NCBI GenBank assembly: GCA_029959085.1
Contig: JARWIR010000007.1
Location: 44,257,137 to 44,321,136, forward strand
Source: Nemophila menziesii
Lineage: Eukaryota > Streptophyta > Magnoliopsida > Boraginales > Hydrophyllaceae
Direction of reading: 5' to 3'
DNA length: 64,000 nt
This document shows positions 20,011-31,625 of the stretch, piece by piece. A program made the position numbers and the translations under genes. The notes under the pieces are model-generated. The model saw only the letters and a list, made by a program, of their open reading frames with translations. It was not told the origin of the DNA and searched no databases. Within the stretch, counting starts at the first letter, position 1; each line of letters opens with the position of its first letter.

Positions 20011-21170
20011 AAGTCTTATCAAAGAAGAGTTGATGAAATCACTAACACAGGTTGAGGTTGAGCTTCATATCTCTTGATGATTTCAAAACCCAAAGAGGGG
20101 CAGTCTATTGCGGGTATCCACTTTTGAAAATTACCTATGTGAGTCTGAAGGTAGGGGTCACCTTCTATAAGAAATATGGGTTAGTTTCTTTATATCACTC
20201 ATTAGAATCAATGTATACATATGACCTTTCTAAACACGTGGAAAGACAATACCACATTATATTTTCTTGAAAACCAGGTTGAGTATGTGATGTTGGGATC
20301 TCAGTTGGAGAAAGTCTTTAGTGATCATATCTGGTTGTTGGCTTACTTCACTGCGTATCAATCTCAGTCTTTTTTTATTGAACATTGATGCTTAAGTACA
20401 ACTTAACCCATCTTCTACCTATGAGCTCTTTTAAAACTTCTTCTTTGCCTAAGATAATCTTGTGTGTGGAATTGTTGGATTAATATAACTTTTTAATGAT
20501 TCTTTTGGGCAGCATGGCTTTCTTGACCAAAGAAAATCAATTGACCTTTTGACTCCATCCTACTTCCCGTATGGATGGATGGAGTAAATTATTTTTAGTT
20601 TTTATAATAAATTCCCTTACTATATTCCAAATTTGTTAAGCCTATGGAATTATTTTTGTATTTTTTAGAATTTAAATGTTAGAGAGAGAAAGGCTAGAAA
20701 TAATATATCCTAGACCGTAAGTTCTAGAGCCTTTCTGCATATATAGTTTACTTTACCAATACAAAGGGTGTTTTCGTATTTCTCGCATATGTTTACTCGC
20801 TCTATACAAATCAAGCCTCAAAGTTCTTATTTTGGGTATGTAAACTTTACTAATCTTTCAAATTTCATCCTTGAAGTTGCCAATAAACCACCAGACTCAA
20901 TGATCTAATGTCAATAGAAATCCCATATTTCCACTCCTCTTCGACCATGGATAGCCTCAAGCTTCTTGGTAAATCATTAGAGTCCTTTTATCTTGGTCTT
21001 CCTTTCCATCAGAAGGGTTTAAGAAGTAATTTTAACCAGTGAAGATTTCCCTTTTTTTGGATCAACTAAATCTAATTTTAGGCAAGGATCTGGGGATTAT
21101 ACAACAAGGAAGTAATATACTTTAGTGGCCCGAATGTGTCGTCGCTCGAGCTTACTAATGTGGATAAACT
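20011..21170 (+). other. Copia-3'-end-like tail block (block b)
   Basis: Paralog of 8771-9840 with the same ordered words (GAGGGGCAGTCTATTG, CACGTGGAAAGACAATA, GTTGAGTATGTGATGTTGGG, GAGAGAAAGGCTAG, AAGTTCTAGAGCC). A short frame at 20052-20270 is the best preserved piece but is not recognised. Copy A has one extra base near 21035, which breaks a 68-codon frame that is open in copy B (49391-49597). Confidence 0.4.
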
Positions 21171-21715
21171 AGAACTAAGACGGGTGTAGGGCTTGCACAG
21201 TGAAATTATTTCAGTTACAATTGTGGGTTTGAATGAAAAAGGACCATGTATTTATTATTTTGTACATTGAGACAAACTTTCCAGAGTTTCGAGAATTAGC
21301 ACCGAGCGGTGCGCACTCTAAGAGTCATTTTAAATCCATATTACATGATTGCATGAACATTTTACATAAATATGAAAGCTTTGTAGTTCACCATATTGCA
21401 TTCCAGTTACATGAGGGCATACAATAGAATGTTCTTACATCATTTAGTAGACGTTTATAAATCATAGTTTTTCTATGAAATATAAAACCATATATCCTAC
21501 TTAAAAGATAAATTTATCTGATTTTAAAAATAATATATTCATCCCCTCTTTATGTTTTAAAAACTAAAAATCAAATGTACATTAATGATATATTTTCCAT
21601 CGTATTAGAGTAATTGTATTATATAAATATTAGGTCATCGCTTTATATCTTTTCTTTTTTCTTGGTAATGACACCAAAAAATTATGGAGGGTATATTAGG
21701 TAAAAATAATCATCA
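21171..21715. repeat. Terminal block of paralogous block b
   Basis: Paralog of 9841-10491 and 29468-30300. It holds the best-preserved version of the relic coding-like stretch, including RELAPSGAHSKSHFKSILHD and CMNILHKYESFVVHHI (about 21290-21410). Not recognised. Probably the last exon of an old gene or element ORF that was copied with the blocks. Confidence 0.5.
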
Positions 21716-22090
21716 TAATTAATAAATTCAGTATAGCTATAATCTATGATCATATATATTTTTTAATATAAATTTAATTTATTAGCTTTTGCTTAAACCT
21801 AATACTGGTAAATGAGTAAATTCTACCGTATATTAGAAAAGGATAAACATAAAATAGCTTAACTACATAATATTTTGGATACACATTATACACTGTATAT
21901 AATTAATAATCGTAAAGGATTTTAATATTTATACCTATTTCATAATTTTTAATATATATTTGCATAATAGTAATTATTAATAATTAAATACAATATAATA
22001 TGTACCCCACTAAAATATCTCTATCATCACATAACTTTTTGTAAAATAAATAAATAATGCATACCATAAAATTATTTATGTTTGATTAAC
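21716..22090 (+). promoter_or_regulatory. Truncated MADS-promoter-like repeat (block c start)
   Basis: It follows the order of 1-400 and 12218-12880 and lacks the SINE, the MULE-like element and the MITE. Like block b's start it stops at CATACCATAAAATTATTTATG, with no TATA, leader or ATG. Confidence 0.6.
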
Positions 22091-22530
22091 TTAGACTAAA
22101 GTAACAACGTTTTCTAAAATAAAGTTGAAAAGAAGAGTAAAATTATCTCTACATCACTATGTGTTGGCGTTAACGAGCCTTGTGCTTGCATATCCCCTAT
22201 ATTGGATTACAAATCCTATATTTATATAAAGTACACACAATTTTCCAAATAGTACTTGTCATTCCCCACTAACGACATGATTTTGTATATAGATTTCCCT
22301 ATTTTCGTGGACCACGTTCATGAAGATAGGCCACGATGTCGATGTCAGTCTTGATGAGACCATGGGAATTTTAACATGCTATCTCGAACGAGGTGACCTG
22401 GTCTGATGTATACTTCTTTGGTACGAGTTATGTCGTATTCTTCTCGGGAACCTAGATGTCTCGAGGTTAAATTTTAGATTGTGTAGCCCGTGATGTCAGT
22501 ATGTGTCATACATCTTCTAATATCCGTCTG
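22091..22530 (-). pseudogene. Minus-strand coding-like relic (block c)
   Basis: Paralog of 640-1082. On the minus strand, words equivalent to VYIRPGHLV, WSTKIGKSI and KIMSLVG ... YLENC are readable in different frames. Unrecognised family. Confidence 0.35.
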
Positions 22531-22668
22531 AGGTATAAAGATATTTTCTCCATATTAACACACACGAATGACCAAGATAGTCACTGTAATAACTTATTAT
22601 TTTAGTCGTCATTCATAAACTCATTATAGATCATATAGATGTTAATATTATGCTTTTGAAATCTAACT

Positions 22669-22671
<3 letters not shown>

Positions 22672-22757
<86 letters not shown>
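22672..22757. repeat. (TA)n microsatellite
   Basis: An uninterrupted TA tract of about 85 bp inside copia-derived DNA. It is about 55 bp in copy B (51172-51226). Confidence 0.95.
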
Positions 22758-22760
<3 letters not shown>

Positions 22761-23235
22761 CAACTTGAGGGGTTTGTTGCATCCGGTCAAAAGAGAAAAG
22801 AATGCAAGCTTAAGAAATAGTTATATGGTTTGAAACATGACCCTAAACAATCGTATGAGAAATTAGATAGTACTTTAGTGAAAGCTGGCATTCTAGTCAA
22901 CCCTTCTAATTCATATGTTTACATGAAAGGTTTACATTAGATTGTGTGATCATTTTTCTATATGTATATGACTTGCTAATCTTTGAAACTAATATTCTTG
23001 TTATAAATTATACTAAGTACTAAATTCAAGATAAGAGATATGGAAGAAGATGATGTTATCCTAGGGGTAAAGATGGTATATCCATTTTCCAGTCTCGTTA
23101 TGTAAGTAGATGTTAAAAAGTTTTGACTCATTCAATATTATTCCAGTCTCTAGTATCCATTTGACTAACGATAATGGCAATAACGTATCTCAAAATGGTT
23201 TATAATATAACCATGCTATTTTTAGCCAGAATGAT
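22758..23235 (+). pseudogene. Ty1/copia RT relic (block c)
   Basis: Translated pieces include FQLEGFVASGQKRKECKLKK, LYGLKHDPKQSYEKLDSTL and VKAGILVNPSNSYVYMK, matching the copia RT fingers and palm. A damaged Y..D-LL word (about 22960) and an EDDVILGVKMVYP-like stretch (about 23045) follow. It is cut short before the RNase H domain. Confidence 0.8.
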
Positions 23236-24040
23236 GTTGTTTTCTAGATCATCACGTTAGCTCTGTATTTAGGTAAGTCCTCCCCTTTGACTTAGGGACT
23301 GAAAAAATTTACAGTAAAATATCCATACTTAACATGTAACAAATGTTGGGTAGTAATAAATTGTGCAAAAGAAATAGAAAAATAACCTCATGTTGATTGG
23401 TGAACAGATCGAGGCATGTGTATCCATTAAATACTTCAGTTACCAGACCTACAATCATAAAAAGGGTACAGTTGATAGCAGAGACTAAGGAAAAAAGTTT
23501 TCAGTTTCATTGTCATAAGGAAATAAATATTACATGGGCCCACAAAACCCATCTTTAACCTCACATTACTGTTGAAATTTAGCACAACAAATTTTTGTAT
23601 AATTGCTTAGTTGTTGAAATATCTAATCAAGAAAATGATTTATAATTTATGCGGGATAAATTAGATTACAAAGCTTATTTGCATGTAAGATATTGTTGGT
23701 GGTCCTTGGGTTTTAATGTTGGTCCTAGTCCACTATTTGAATGTTACATATCAAATTGTTTCATGTCGTTGTAGTGATCCAATATGCATTAGGCTAAAGG
23801 ATAAAATATAAAATTATGATTATACTACTTATTTGTATGCTTATATTAAAAGGAAAAGAGGTTCAAAAGTCACCTGATGCCCTTGGAATTGTGGTCATGA
23901 CAAATAAGCCTAGCTAATTTGGTAAATGTTTCCATTCTAAGACAAACAACACGTCTTTGAGTTTTTGTTTAGCTTCCAAATCATTACTATGTTCTTTCCC
24001 CTATTAAAAAGATAAAACTTGATTTTATGAGTGTTATAAC
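23236..24040. other. No gene recognised
   Basis: Moderately AT-rich sequence between the copia and LINE relics of block c, without homologs in blocks a or b. I see no domain, RNA gene or repeat border in it. Confidence 0.5.
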
Positions 24041-27000
24041 ACTCCTGGATATCCTAATCAAACGTATGATGAAACGGGGAGTTTTAACAGTATTACAATT
24101 CAAAGGGTTAACAACTAAGGAACTATGGCTCTCCATAGTCACAAATTCAACTGGAAATTGAGAAGCAACTCTATAAGCTTGATAAACTCCTAAAGCTTAG
24201 CCTCAAAAGGTGATAAAGCTCCCATGCACCTAGCATTCTCATCCAAAATAAATTGCCACAATGATCCCTAGCAATAAAGAAACAACAAAATTAGCATTAA
24301 GACATCAAAGGCTACATCTGTGTTGATTTTGATTTCACCAACTAGTGGTGGAATCCACCCTGTTTTAGTTAAGTGCATAACTGAATTGCTTGAGGCATGA
24401 TTCATAATATTGACTGATCTATTAATGTACTGGTATTAATTAGAGTAGCAGCATCAGCAATCTTGCTATTTGCAATAATATACTCATCATTTGCCTTAAC
24501 AGCATTTTTCATTGTCAATATAGGGTCAGGTAACTTGCTTTTAATCACAAAGCAATTTCTCTCTTTCTAGATAAACCAAGCCATATTTGCAACTAATTCA
24601 GCTGTAAATTAACTCTTATGAGATCTAAGTTTAATTTATTCCATAAGAAAAACAAGTTATTGGAATATAGTACTTATTGAGCCATTTTGAGATAATAAAT
24701 TCAAAGGTTAAGCTATCCAAACTGCTCTAGCTAAATCACATTGAAACAGTGTTTGTTCAATCGTTTCAACTGACCCCTTACAAATTTCACAATAAACATA
24801 TTGTGTCATTTTTTATGTCTCCCTAAATGTTATAATTTTATTCCCTTGGGAGACATCATTTTTTGTCTTTATTGACTATTTAGATAGACTTTTGGTATTA
24901 AAATGCAATAAATTGATTTTCCTCTTTTAATTCTAGTATTTTTCATTTATTAAATTTTTGCGCGTAATATGGGTGGGTTGTTTTGAGTGAAAAGTTGTAG
25001 GTTTTGAATACTATCTAAGAGAGGAAGCCAAGAATAAAGTCAAAGATCGCGTAATGAAGTCAAAGCAAGAAGAAATATCCCGAAAGAATCGATTATTTTA
25101 AGCTGCAAATCTGGAAAGTTTTCAAAGATTGCGGATTCCGAGCCATCTAAGAGTGGATTTAGCCTCTGACTGGTGAAGAGAAAACGTGCCCCATTGAGTT
25201 ATGGAACTTTAGCAACTGGAATGAGGTCAATCCGAGTTGAAACGAGTCGGTTAGAGCAGTTTTAGTGGAGTTGGTGCAGCAGTTACGGGATTTGGGCTTA
25301 ATTAGTGGACTTGGGCTTTTCTAATATTCACTTAAACCTAAGTAAAAACCCTAGTCCAAATTTAACACTATAAATATAAATATGTCTTTAGACCTCATTA
25401 TTTAGCACCTCTCATTTTATTCTTCAAATTAAATCATCATTAGAAGAGAGCGTCCAGAGAGAAAGTCAGAAGCAAGGAAAAGGAGCAAGCTAAGAGCTGG
25501 AGAAAGTCATCTTCTCCAAATCACAACCAAACCCAATTCCTAATTAGGTTCTATATTTTATTTCTGTGTTTGAAGAACATGAATTCTTTCTGTTTTAATT
25601 TAGTTTTTGTCTTTTTAATTATTATGAGCTAAACTTAATTAGTGCTTGAGAACGCATAATGGGTTAATACCAATTTGATTTTATTTAATGTGTTTGGATT
25701 TGGGATTTTAATAATTGAAATCAAATTGGGTAAATTGTATTTTTCATTAATTTTCTTTTATTTACTATAATTGAAGTCATTAATCAATCATAGGACTTAG
25801 TATCTAGGCTTTTCCAATTAGTGGCGATTGGATCACCTTGACGGGAGGTTTAGATACGGACCTAGTTAATGAATGTAGGTTAGAAATTAGAGACTCTGAC
25901 GAGCTTAATTAAACATATGGCCAATTGGGTAGAATAGACTTAATCACTTGAGAGTGGACTATAATCACCTTGACGGGGTTTGTAGCACTTGAAAGTAGCT
26001 CCTTAGTCCACCTTGAAGGGGGTAAGGAGAATTTCGAATCCCGACCAATGCATATTTACCAATTTGTCCCTTAAACATGACATGAAATGAATGATAATTA
26101 GGTGAAACCCTTGCGTCTCTCAAGTACTGCCTTTCCCATCTTGCGTAAACACTTTATTATCTTGCGTCTAGTTTAATTCTTGCATTAATTTAGTATTTTA
26201 ATATATTGTCTTAGCATTAGAAAACCAAACAAACAATTCTAAAAATCATTTACTTGTTTTCACGTGCAATTAACTACTATCTCATAAGCATTAGAGTCAA
26301 CCATTTCGTCCCTAAGAACGAATCTGTTTTATCACTTATATTACTTGGGACAATCGTACACTTGCGGATGTGGTTCTCTCATCCTTATTGCATTTATTTT
26401 AGAACACACAAAGGACCACCAATTTTCCTTTTATATCTATTCTCATTTTTTGGAAGCCTATTTATGCATGCCCTCTATAAAAAATTCTAACTATTGGGCT
26501 ACTTTAAGCTTTCAAATGAAATCCCAAACAAACTTGGGTTTGGCTAAAGAAGTTGTCCTTTATCTCTCATCTATTTTTCCTCCATAGTTTGTCATCCTTA
26601 TCCTGTCATATACCTCTTTTACAATTACACTACCAGAATTGGATTTAATCCAAATTGGAGTATCTTCCTGTAAAGGAGAGATATGTATTCCCAGGATGGT
26701 TGCAACCAAGTCTGGAGCAAATAAAGTATTAAGTAAATGAATATTCCAACTTGTACCCTGTTCATTCAATAACTCACTCAACTTATGTAAATTTGTACCA
26801 TTTGGCCTTGATAAATTAAAAGAGCTTGGAATCCAATTATAATTTCAAATGTTTACTCTATCACCCTTATCAATATGCCAAAAAATATCCTTCACAAATA
26901 CATCCCTACCTGTGATGAAACTTCTATAACCCCAAGAATAAGTGTTACCAATTTTTGCTTCCAAAAAATCACAATTTGGGAAATATTTACCTTTCAAAGT

Positions 27001-27700
27001 TTTGAAAACATCTGAATTCGATTTAAAAAAATCCCGAGAATTCGATGCAAGTAAAGCTAAATTATTCTCATAAAATTCCTTAAAACCTAGGCCTCCATCA
27101 GATTTCTGTTTGATTAAAGTGACCGCCTAGTGGGTCCTATTTTGTCCCTTATTTCCCAAAAAAAGTTTGATACTAGTGAAGCATTGTTTTTAGTAACCTT
27201 TTTAGGAATTAGGTAAACTGTCATCAAATGGTTGAGGATGGCATTTATAATAGCTTTTATTAGTGTTTCCTTTCTACTAGAGGAAAGAAGTTTTGTGTTC
27301 CATGCCTCCAGTATCCCAAGTACTGTATCAACTAATCATTCAAGGCTTTTGACATTTGATCTTCCCCGTAAAGTGGGCATACCAATGTATTTACTAATGT
27401 CCACCAGCACATTCATTCGAGGTAGATTAGATATTTCATTCTTAAAGTCCAAACTAGTCTTTTGATTGAATAAGATTCCACTTTATTCAAATTAACCTTC
27501 TAACCTAATATATCTATATTCATGTAATATATACTTAAAGTTAGCCACACGTTCAACACTTTCTTCGAGAAAAAACAAGCTAGCATCAGCAAAGAGACAA
27601 TGAGATATACTAATAATTCCTCCAAAAATCTTTACCCCCTTTAAAATATTTTGTACCTCAGCTTTCTTAAGGGATTGGTATTATCAAAATGGATACTGAT
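24041..27700 (-). pseudogene. LINE (plant L1-like) relic: RT, zf-RVT and RNase H
   Basis: Read from right to left, the minus strand gives the end of a non-LTR reverse transcriptase. First SHCLFADASLFFLEESVERV (about 27605-27545; the usual FADD motif has A for the second D), then YIGMPTLRGRS (about 27395-27360), KLLSSSRKETLIKAIINAIL (about 27290-27230), then the thumb and connection region to PIWIKSNSGSVIVKEVYDRI (about 26670-26610). The zf-RVT cysteines follow (CSK near 26405; CEICKGSVETIEQTLFQCDL about 24795-24735). Last is an RNase H-like segment with GEIKINTDVAFD (about 24340-24305). Many stops and frameshifts. It is split by a solo-LTR-like element (24813-26395). The N-terminal half and endonuclease are absent. 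Confidence 0.82.
24813..26395 (+). mobile_element. Solo-LTR-like non-coding retroelement nested in the LINE relic
   Basis: It starts TTATGTCTCCCTAAATG (the family start is TGATGTCTCC), has GGGAGACATCATTTTTTG about 45 bp in, a central TATA word (CACTATAAATATAAATATG, about 25365-25385), and near the end GTCCCTAAGAACGAATCTG and CGTACACTTGCGG. There is no coding capacity. Removing it together with one copy of the flanking ATTTT (24808-24812, 26396-26400) rejoins the LINE zinc-finger frame at CSK. The exact border is ambiguous by a few bases because of the T-run. Same family as 1286-2820 and 59185-60676. Likely a solo LTR or a LARD-type element. Confidence 0.72.
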
Positions 27701-28900
27701 GTTGAAAAGACTATGAATTATGGGTATGATGGAGAAATAAGCAGCAAAAATGAAGAAAATAGATGACCAAACGAATAATGATGTAAGATTTGATTGGTGG
27801 AGATCAAGATTAGTTCAATAGGGGAAAATTTAGAGATGGTTATAAAGGACATAGAAGAGATAAAAGTTGATTTGATGTCAAAAGATAATACAATTAACCA
27901 ATAAAGAGCTAATTAAGAGAGACAATTTAAATGGAAAAATGGTCAAGAGTAGCGCAAAAACCTTTCAAAAGTAACTTTGATAATATGTGAAGCATGTATG
28001 TTAATGATATTGGCGAGAATACATCACTTAAGTATCAAGTTGAAAAACAAGAAAGAGAGATTGGATCAATGAGAAACCAACTTACGACAAAGGAATAAAC
28101 TGAGAAAGATGAGTACAAGGAATGGATAAAAACATCAGAAGATGAGATGCACTCAAAGTTGAATATTAGAGACAAATTAATCAAAATAAAAAAAATGTTG
28201 AACGACGACATTGATGATTTGAACGCTCAAGTGGTTGAACTACAAGAGTATTTGGATATGTTCTTACAAGATCCATTAATTGATGACAGAGGTAACATAG
28301 TATATCCTAATTCGATGTTTGTGGATGTTAAAACGTTTTCACAAGTGGATATAGAAGAAATACCAGTGAGTAACCCTAAAATGGAGATTCCGAAATCATT
28401 AGGTAATAGAATGGAAAAGTGGCTAAGAAGAGAAGAACCAAAAAATTAAATAGAAAGAGCGAGAAATCACTAAACAAAAGCACCCTAGAGAATAAAAACT
28501 ACAAAACATAAGGAGCAAGAAACCAATGAACAAAAGGATCCTATATATGAAAAAATACCATATCATGAATCTGCTAGAAATAAATGAAAAAATCTTCACA
28601 AAAAAAAGCAAGAACGAAGGAAAGAAAAAAAGAAGAAGGATCATGTTACACCTACTACATTCATTAAAAGAGTTAAGGATGATTGTAGAGATGGAAGGAA
28701 AAAGAATTATTGGGAGCTCATATGTAACAAAACCTATTAAGAAAAAGCAAGCCTCTGAGGGGACCTCGAATATTGTAGCTCTATACCTAACTTGTTCTAA
28801 CAGCACATACGGTTTACTTTTAAAAATGGGAAACAAAAAAGTATAGGGAAGTGATAAAGTTGAACCTAATCCACAATGAAACAAATTATATCACATCAAC
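27701..28900 (+). pseudogene. Unrecognised coding-like relic, coiled-coil type
   Basis: From about 28000 one frame reads a charged, coiled-coil-like peptide (KYQVEKQEREIGSMRNQL), broken by a stop and continuing at 28147-28449 (DDLNAQVVELQEYLDMFLQD and on to RMEKWLRREEPKN). Further pieces follow, such as VTPTTFIKRVKDDCRDGRKK (about 28646-28705), in changing frames. The second part recurs at 56885-57382 in copy B, and its end recurs at about 61916. In copy B the codon at 28153-28155 (TCA) is TAA. Family unknown; the repetition suggests an element ORF. Confidence 0.45.
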
Positions 28901-28984
28901 ATTGCAAACGAGGTGAGATTGGTCATTGACATAAACAAGAATCCGTGTTGTATTCATGTTTAGAATAAATTTATTTATATATAC

Positions 28985-28987
28985 ATG

Positions 28988-29022
<35 letters not shown>

Positions 29023-29023
29023 A
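28985..29023. repeat. (TA)n(TG)n microsatellite
   Basis: Compound tract. Shorter in copy B (about 57448-57476). Confidence 0.85.
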
Positions 29024-29029
29024 TGTATT

Positions 29030-29467
29030 GTAGGTCTTTCTAAATAACGATGATGTAAATGGACATGAAAAAATTATAACCGAGTAATTCATGGTTTTTT
29101 ACGATGCGCATAAATATGTGTTATTCCCGATAAAAAAGCAAATGCATGAAGTACTTTGTGAACACTTATGGTATATGACAAAGGTGGATTAGTGTGTTAT
29201 TACCATAATGAAATTATATACACGAAGTCAGGGGGTATAGGAATAAACTGATAAAGAGATTGATTTCTGATGACACAATAAGAAAGTACTGCCAACTGTT
29301 CCAACTGAATACCTATGCAGCTAAAGAAATTTTCACCCAAAATCAATCATCAATTATTCAAGAGTATGTATACTTCAACTTAATGTTGAAAAGTATAGAA
29401 AAAATAATCAACACTAAATACAAAAATGGGAGGTCGAACAATGGTGGGCTTGCATCCTAAATTGGTA
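29030..29467 (+). pseudogene. Unrecognised relic ORF, second part, truncated by the duplication junction
   Basis: Coding-like words VCYYHNEIIYTKSGGIGIN and PTVPTEYLCS.RNFHPKSII (about 29190-29360), in several frames. They match 62214-62480, where HNEYIYTKSRGIGSKGNKS and TIPTEYLCSERNFHPRSIIN lie in one open frame. The match to copy B ends at 29467. Family not recognised. Confidence 0.5.
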
Positions 29468-30307
29468 ATGTAGTCAGATATATCAAGTAAAGTAAAAATA
29501 TTGACCAGTGAGTGGGAGTAGAGATTACTTATTACGACCACTATTAGACCGTAGCAAACAAATTTTGGAGTGGAACTCACATAAGTTGCGATACTGTCGT
29601 GTAGGCCCCTTATATTATGTCAAATACAAAACGTTGGTCAAGTTTGTTAGGAGGTTGACAGTGGGTAATATTTATATTTTTATGCAGGGTTTGCATGGTG
29701 TAATTATTTTCGTTAAAGCTTTTGGTTTGAATGAAAAATGACAATGTCTTAATTATTTTGCGCGCTGAGAGACATTACTAGATTTTCAAGATTTAACACC
29801 GAGTAGTGGGCAATCCAAGAATCATTCTTATTACATATTACATGATTGCATGGATATTTTACACAAAAAAGAAAGGTGTGCAATTCACCGCATTGCATTT
29901 TAATTATATGTTGAGATTTACAATACCCTAAGTAAAGAAGAATGTCATTACCCCATTAAATAGATGTTTATTAATCATATTGTTTTATTTCGAATTAGTA
30001 ACTGTATATCTTACTTAAAAGATGAATTTATGTGATTTTAAAAATATTATATTCATACACTTGTTATGGTAAAAATCAAATGTACATTTATAATATATTT
30101 TCCATCATATTAGAGAAACTACCATTTATAAAAATCAGGTCTCTGTTTTATTTTTATTTTTTTGGTAATGACACCAACAAATTATGGAAAGTATATTGGC
30201 TAAAAATAATCATCCTCACTATTAGGCTTCTATAATTCTCTCTTTTTTGGAGAAATTGATTATTAATTTACTATTTATCTTATTCATCCTATATGATTCA
30301 GACAAGA
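29468..30307. repeat. Terminal block at the A/B junction
   Basis: A diverged copy of the terminal blocks at 9841-10491 and 21171-21715. It has a likely splice-acceptor-like TTTATGCAG before GGTTTGCATGG (about 29686). It runs into the promoter-like repeat at 30308. By position it belongs to copy B, and its copy A counterpart should lie just upstream of the window. Confidence 0.6.
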
Positions 30308-30557
30308 TAAATAATATCATTTATAAAAGTGAATTCCGAATAGCTATACTCTAGTATTTACATAGATTATTAATATAAAATTAATTTGTTAGCTTTTTCG
30401 TAAACCTAATACTAGTAAACAAGTAAGTACCTACCATATTCTAAAACAGATAAAGATGAAACAACTTGAATACATAATATTTGGATATACATTAGACATC
30501 GTATATAATTGATAATCTTAAAGGATTTTAATGTTTATACCCAATTCGTAATTTTTA

Positions 30558-30625
<68 letters not shown>

Positions 30626-30824
30626 ATTAAAGTAATTTATGATGATTAATGGACACTTTAATTTGTACCCCACTAATATACCTTGATCTCTACGTAATTT
30701 TATGTGAAAAAAATATGTCAATTCACACTATTTTTTGGAATCGAAAGTCTAGAATAGCAGTTATATATACATCTTAGGAGTTAGCCTTTAGGACAGAAAT
30801 ATCATCAGAAGTATACTTATTTCA
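30308..30824 (+). promoter_or_regulatory. MADS-promoter-like sequence of the dead gene (copy B)
   Basis: Matches 1-483. The TA/TG microsatellite inside (about 30559-30625) is about twice as long as in copy A. Confidence 0.7.
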
Positions 30825-30867
30825 ATGGAAATAGTACAGACAATTAATATAAGTATTGTTATTCGAG
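30825..30867 (+). pseudogene. 5' stub of a truncated MADS-box gene (copy B)
   Basis: Same stub as at 484, with ATGGAAATAGTACAGACAAT; the second T of that word's copy A version (GATAAT) is C here. Truncated at the same point. Confidence 0.7.
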
Positions 30868-30980
30868 GTTTTACCAAAAGTAAATGATTGGACTACTATA
30901 ACATCTAACAGAAAGGATTCTAACCTATAATTATATCAAATAGAAATATTCAAACAAAAAAATGGATATGTTTAGTAAAT

Positions 30981-31424
30981 AAAAGTGTTTAAGTTTATTG
31001 AAAAGTCTAAGAAATAACACTACGAAAATAAAGTTGCAAAGAAAAGTAAACTTATTTGTATTTCAATATGGGTTGGCGTTAATGAGACTTTTGTTTACAC
31101 TCTCCTATTTTTGATTACAAAGTCTATATTAATTACCCACAATTTTCTAGGTACTCCCCTTCCCCGACCAATGACATGATATCTAGAATAGAATCCCCTA
31201 TTCTTGTGGACCACATGTTATGAAGATGGGCCATGTTGTCTATGTCGGCCTTGATGAGATCGTGGGAAATGTGACGTGCAAGCTCGAACGAGGTGACCTA
31301 GTCCAGTGTATACTTCATTAGTACGATTTGTGACTTTTCTCCTCATGGAATGTCAATGTCACGAGGTTCTTTTCAGATGGTCTAGCATGTGATGACATTA
31401 TGGATCATACATCCTATCAATACA
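30981..31424 (-). pseudogene. Minus-strand coding-like relic (copy B, block a)
   Basis: Counterpart of 640-1082 with only scattered single-base differences. Same unrecognised peptide words on the minus strand. Confidence 0.4.
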
Positions 31425-31625
31425 ATTTTTTTCCTGAAAATCGGTTATCCCCCCTGATCAAAATAAATGTATAAAACCTCCCCGAACTATACTACTAATT
31501 ATTGAAACCTCCAATTCGTCCAATTTTATGGAGAGAGCACTACATGCATCCCTCTTTTGGCTGACAGTAAATTTTTCAATCTTCTAAATCTACAGTTACC
31601 CATTTTGCCCTCTGTCGTCTTTCAA

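Larger units (their letters stand above)
1..29467. repeat. Copy A of a ~28.5-kb tandem segmental duplication
   Basis: From its first base this stretch aligns with 30308-57922 almost base for base, including both MADS genes, the copia relics, the split LINE and the solo-LTR-like elements. Similarity stops abruptly after position 29467 (matching 57922). Copy A is interrupted by two insertions missing from copy B (10500-12217 and 12354-12549), so spacing changes from +30.4 kb to +28.5 kb between the two MADS genes. Microsatellites also differ in length. The left end of this copy lies outside the window. Confidence 0.96.

Noticed and set aside
28423..28884. Minus-strand 153-codon hydrophobic frame (and 56842-57342)
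   Set aside because: It is the complement of a Lys-rich relic on the plus strand, giving Phe/Leu-rich noise.
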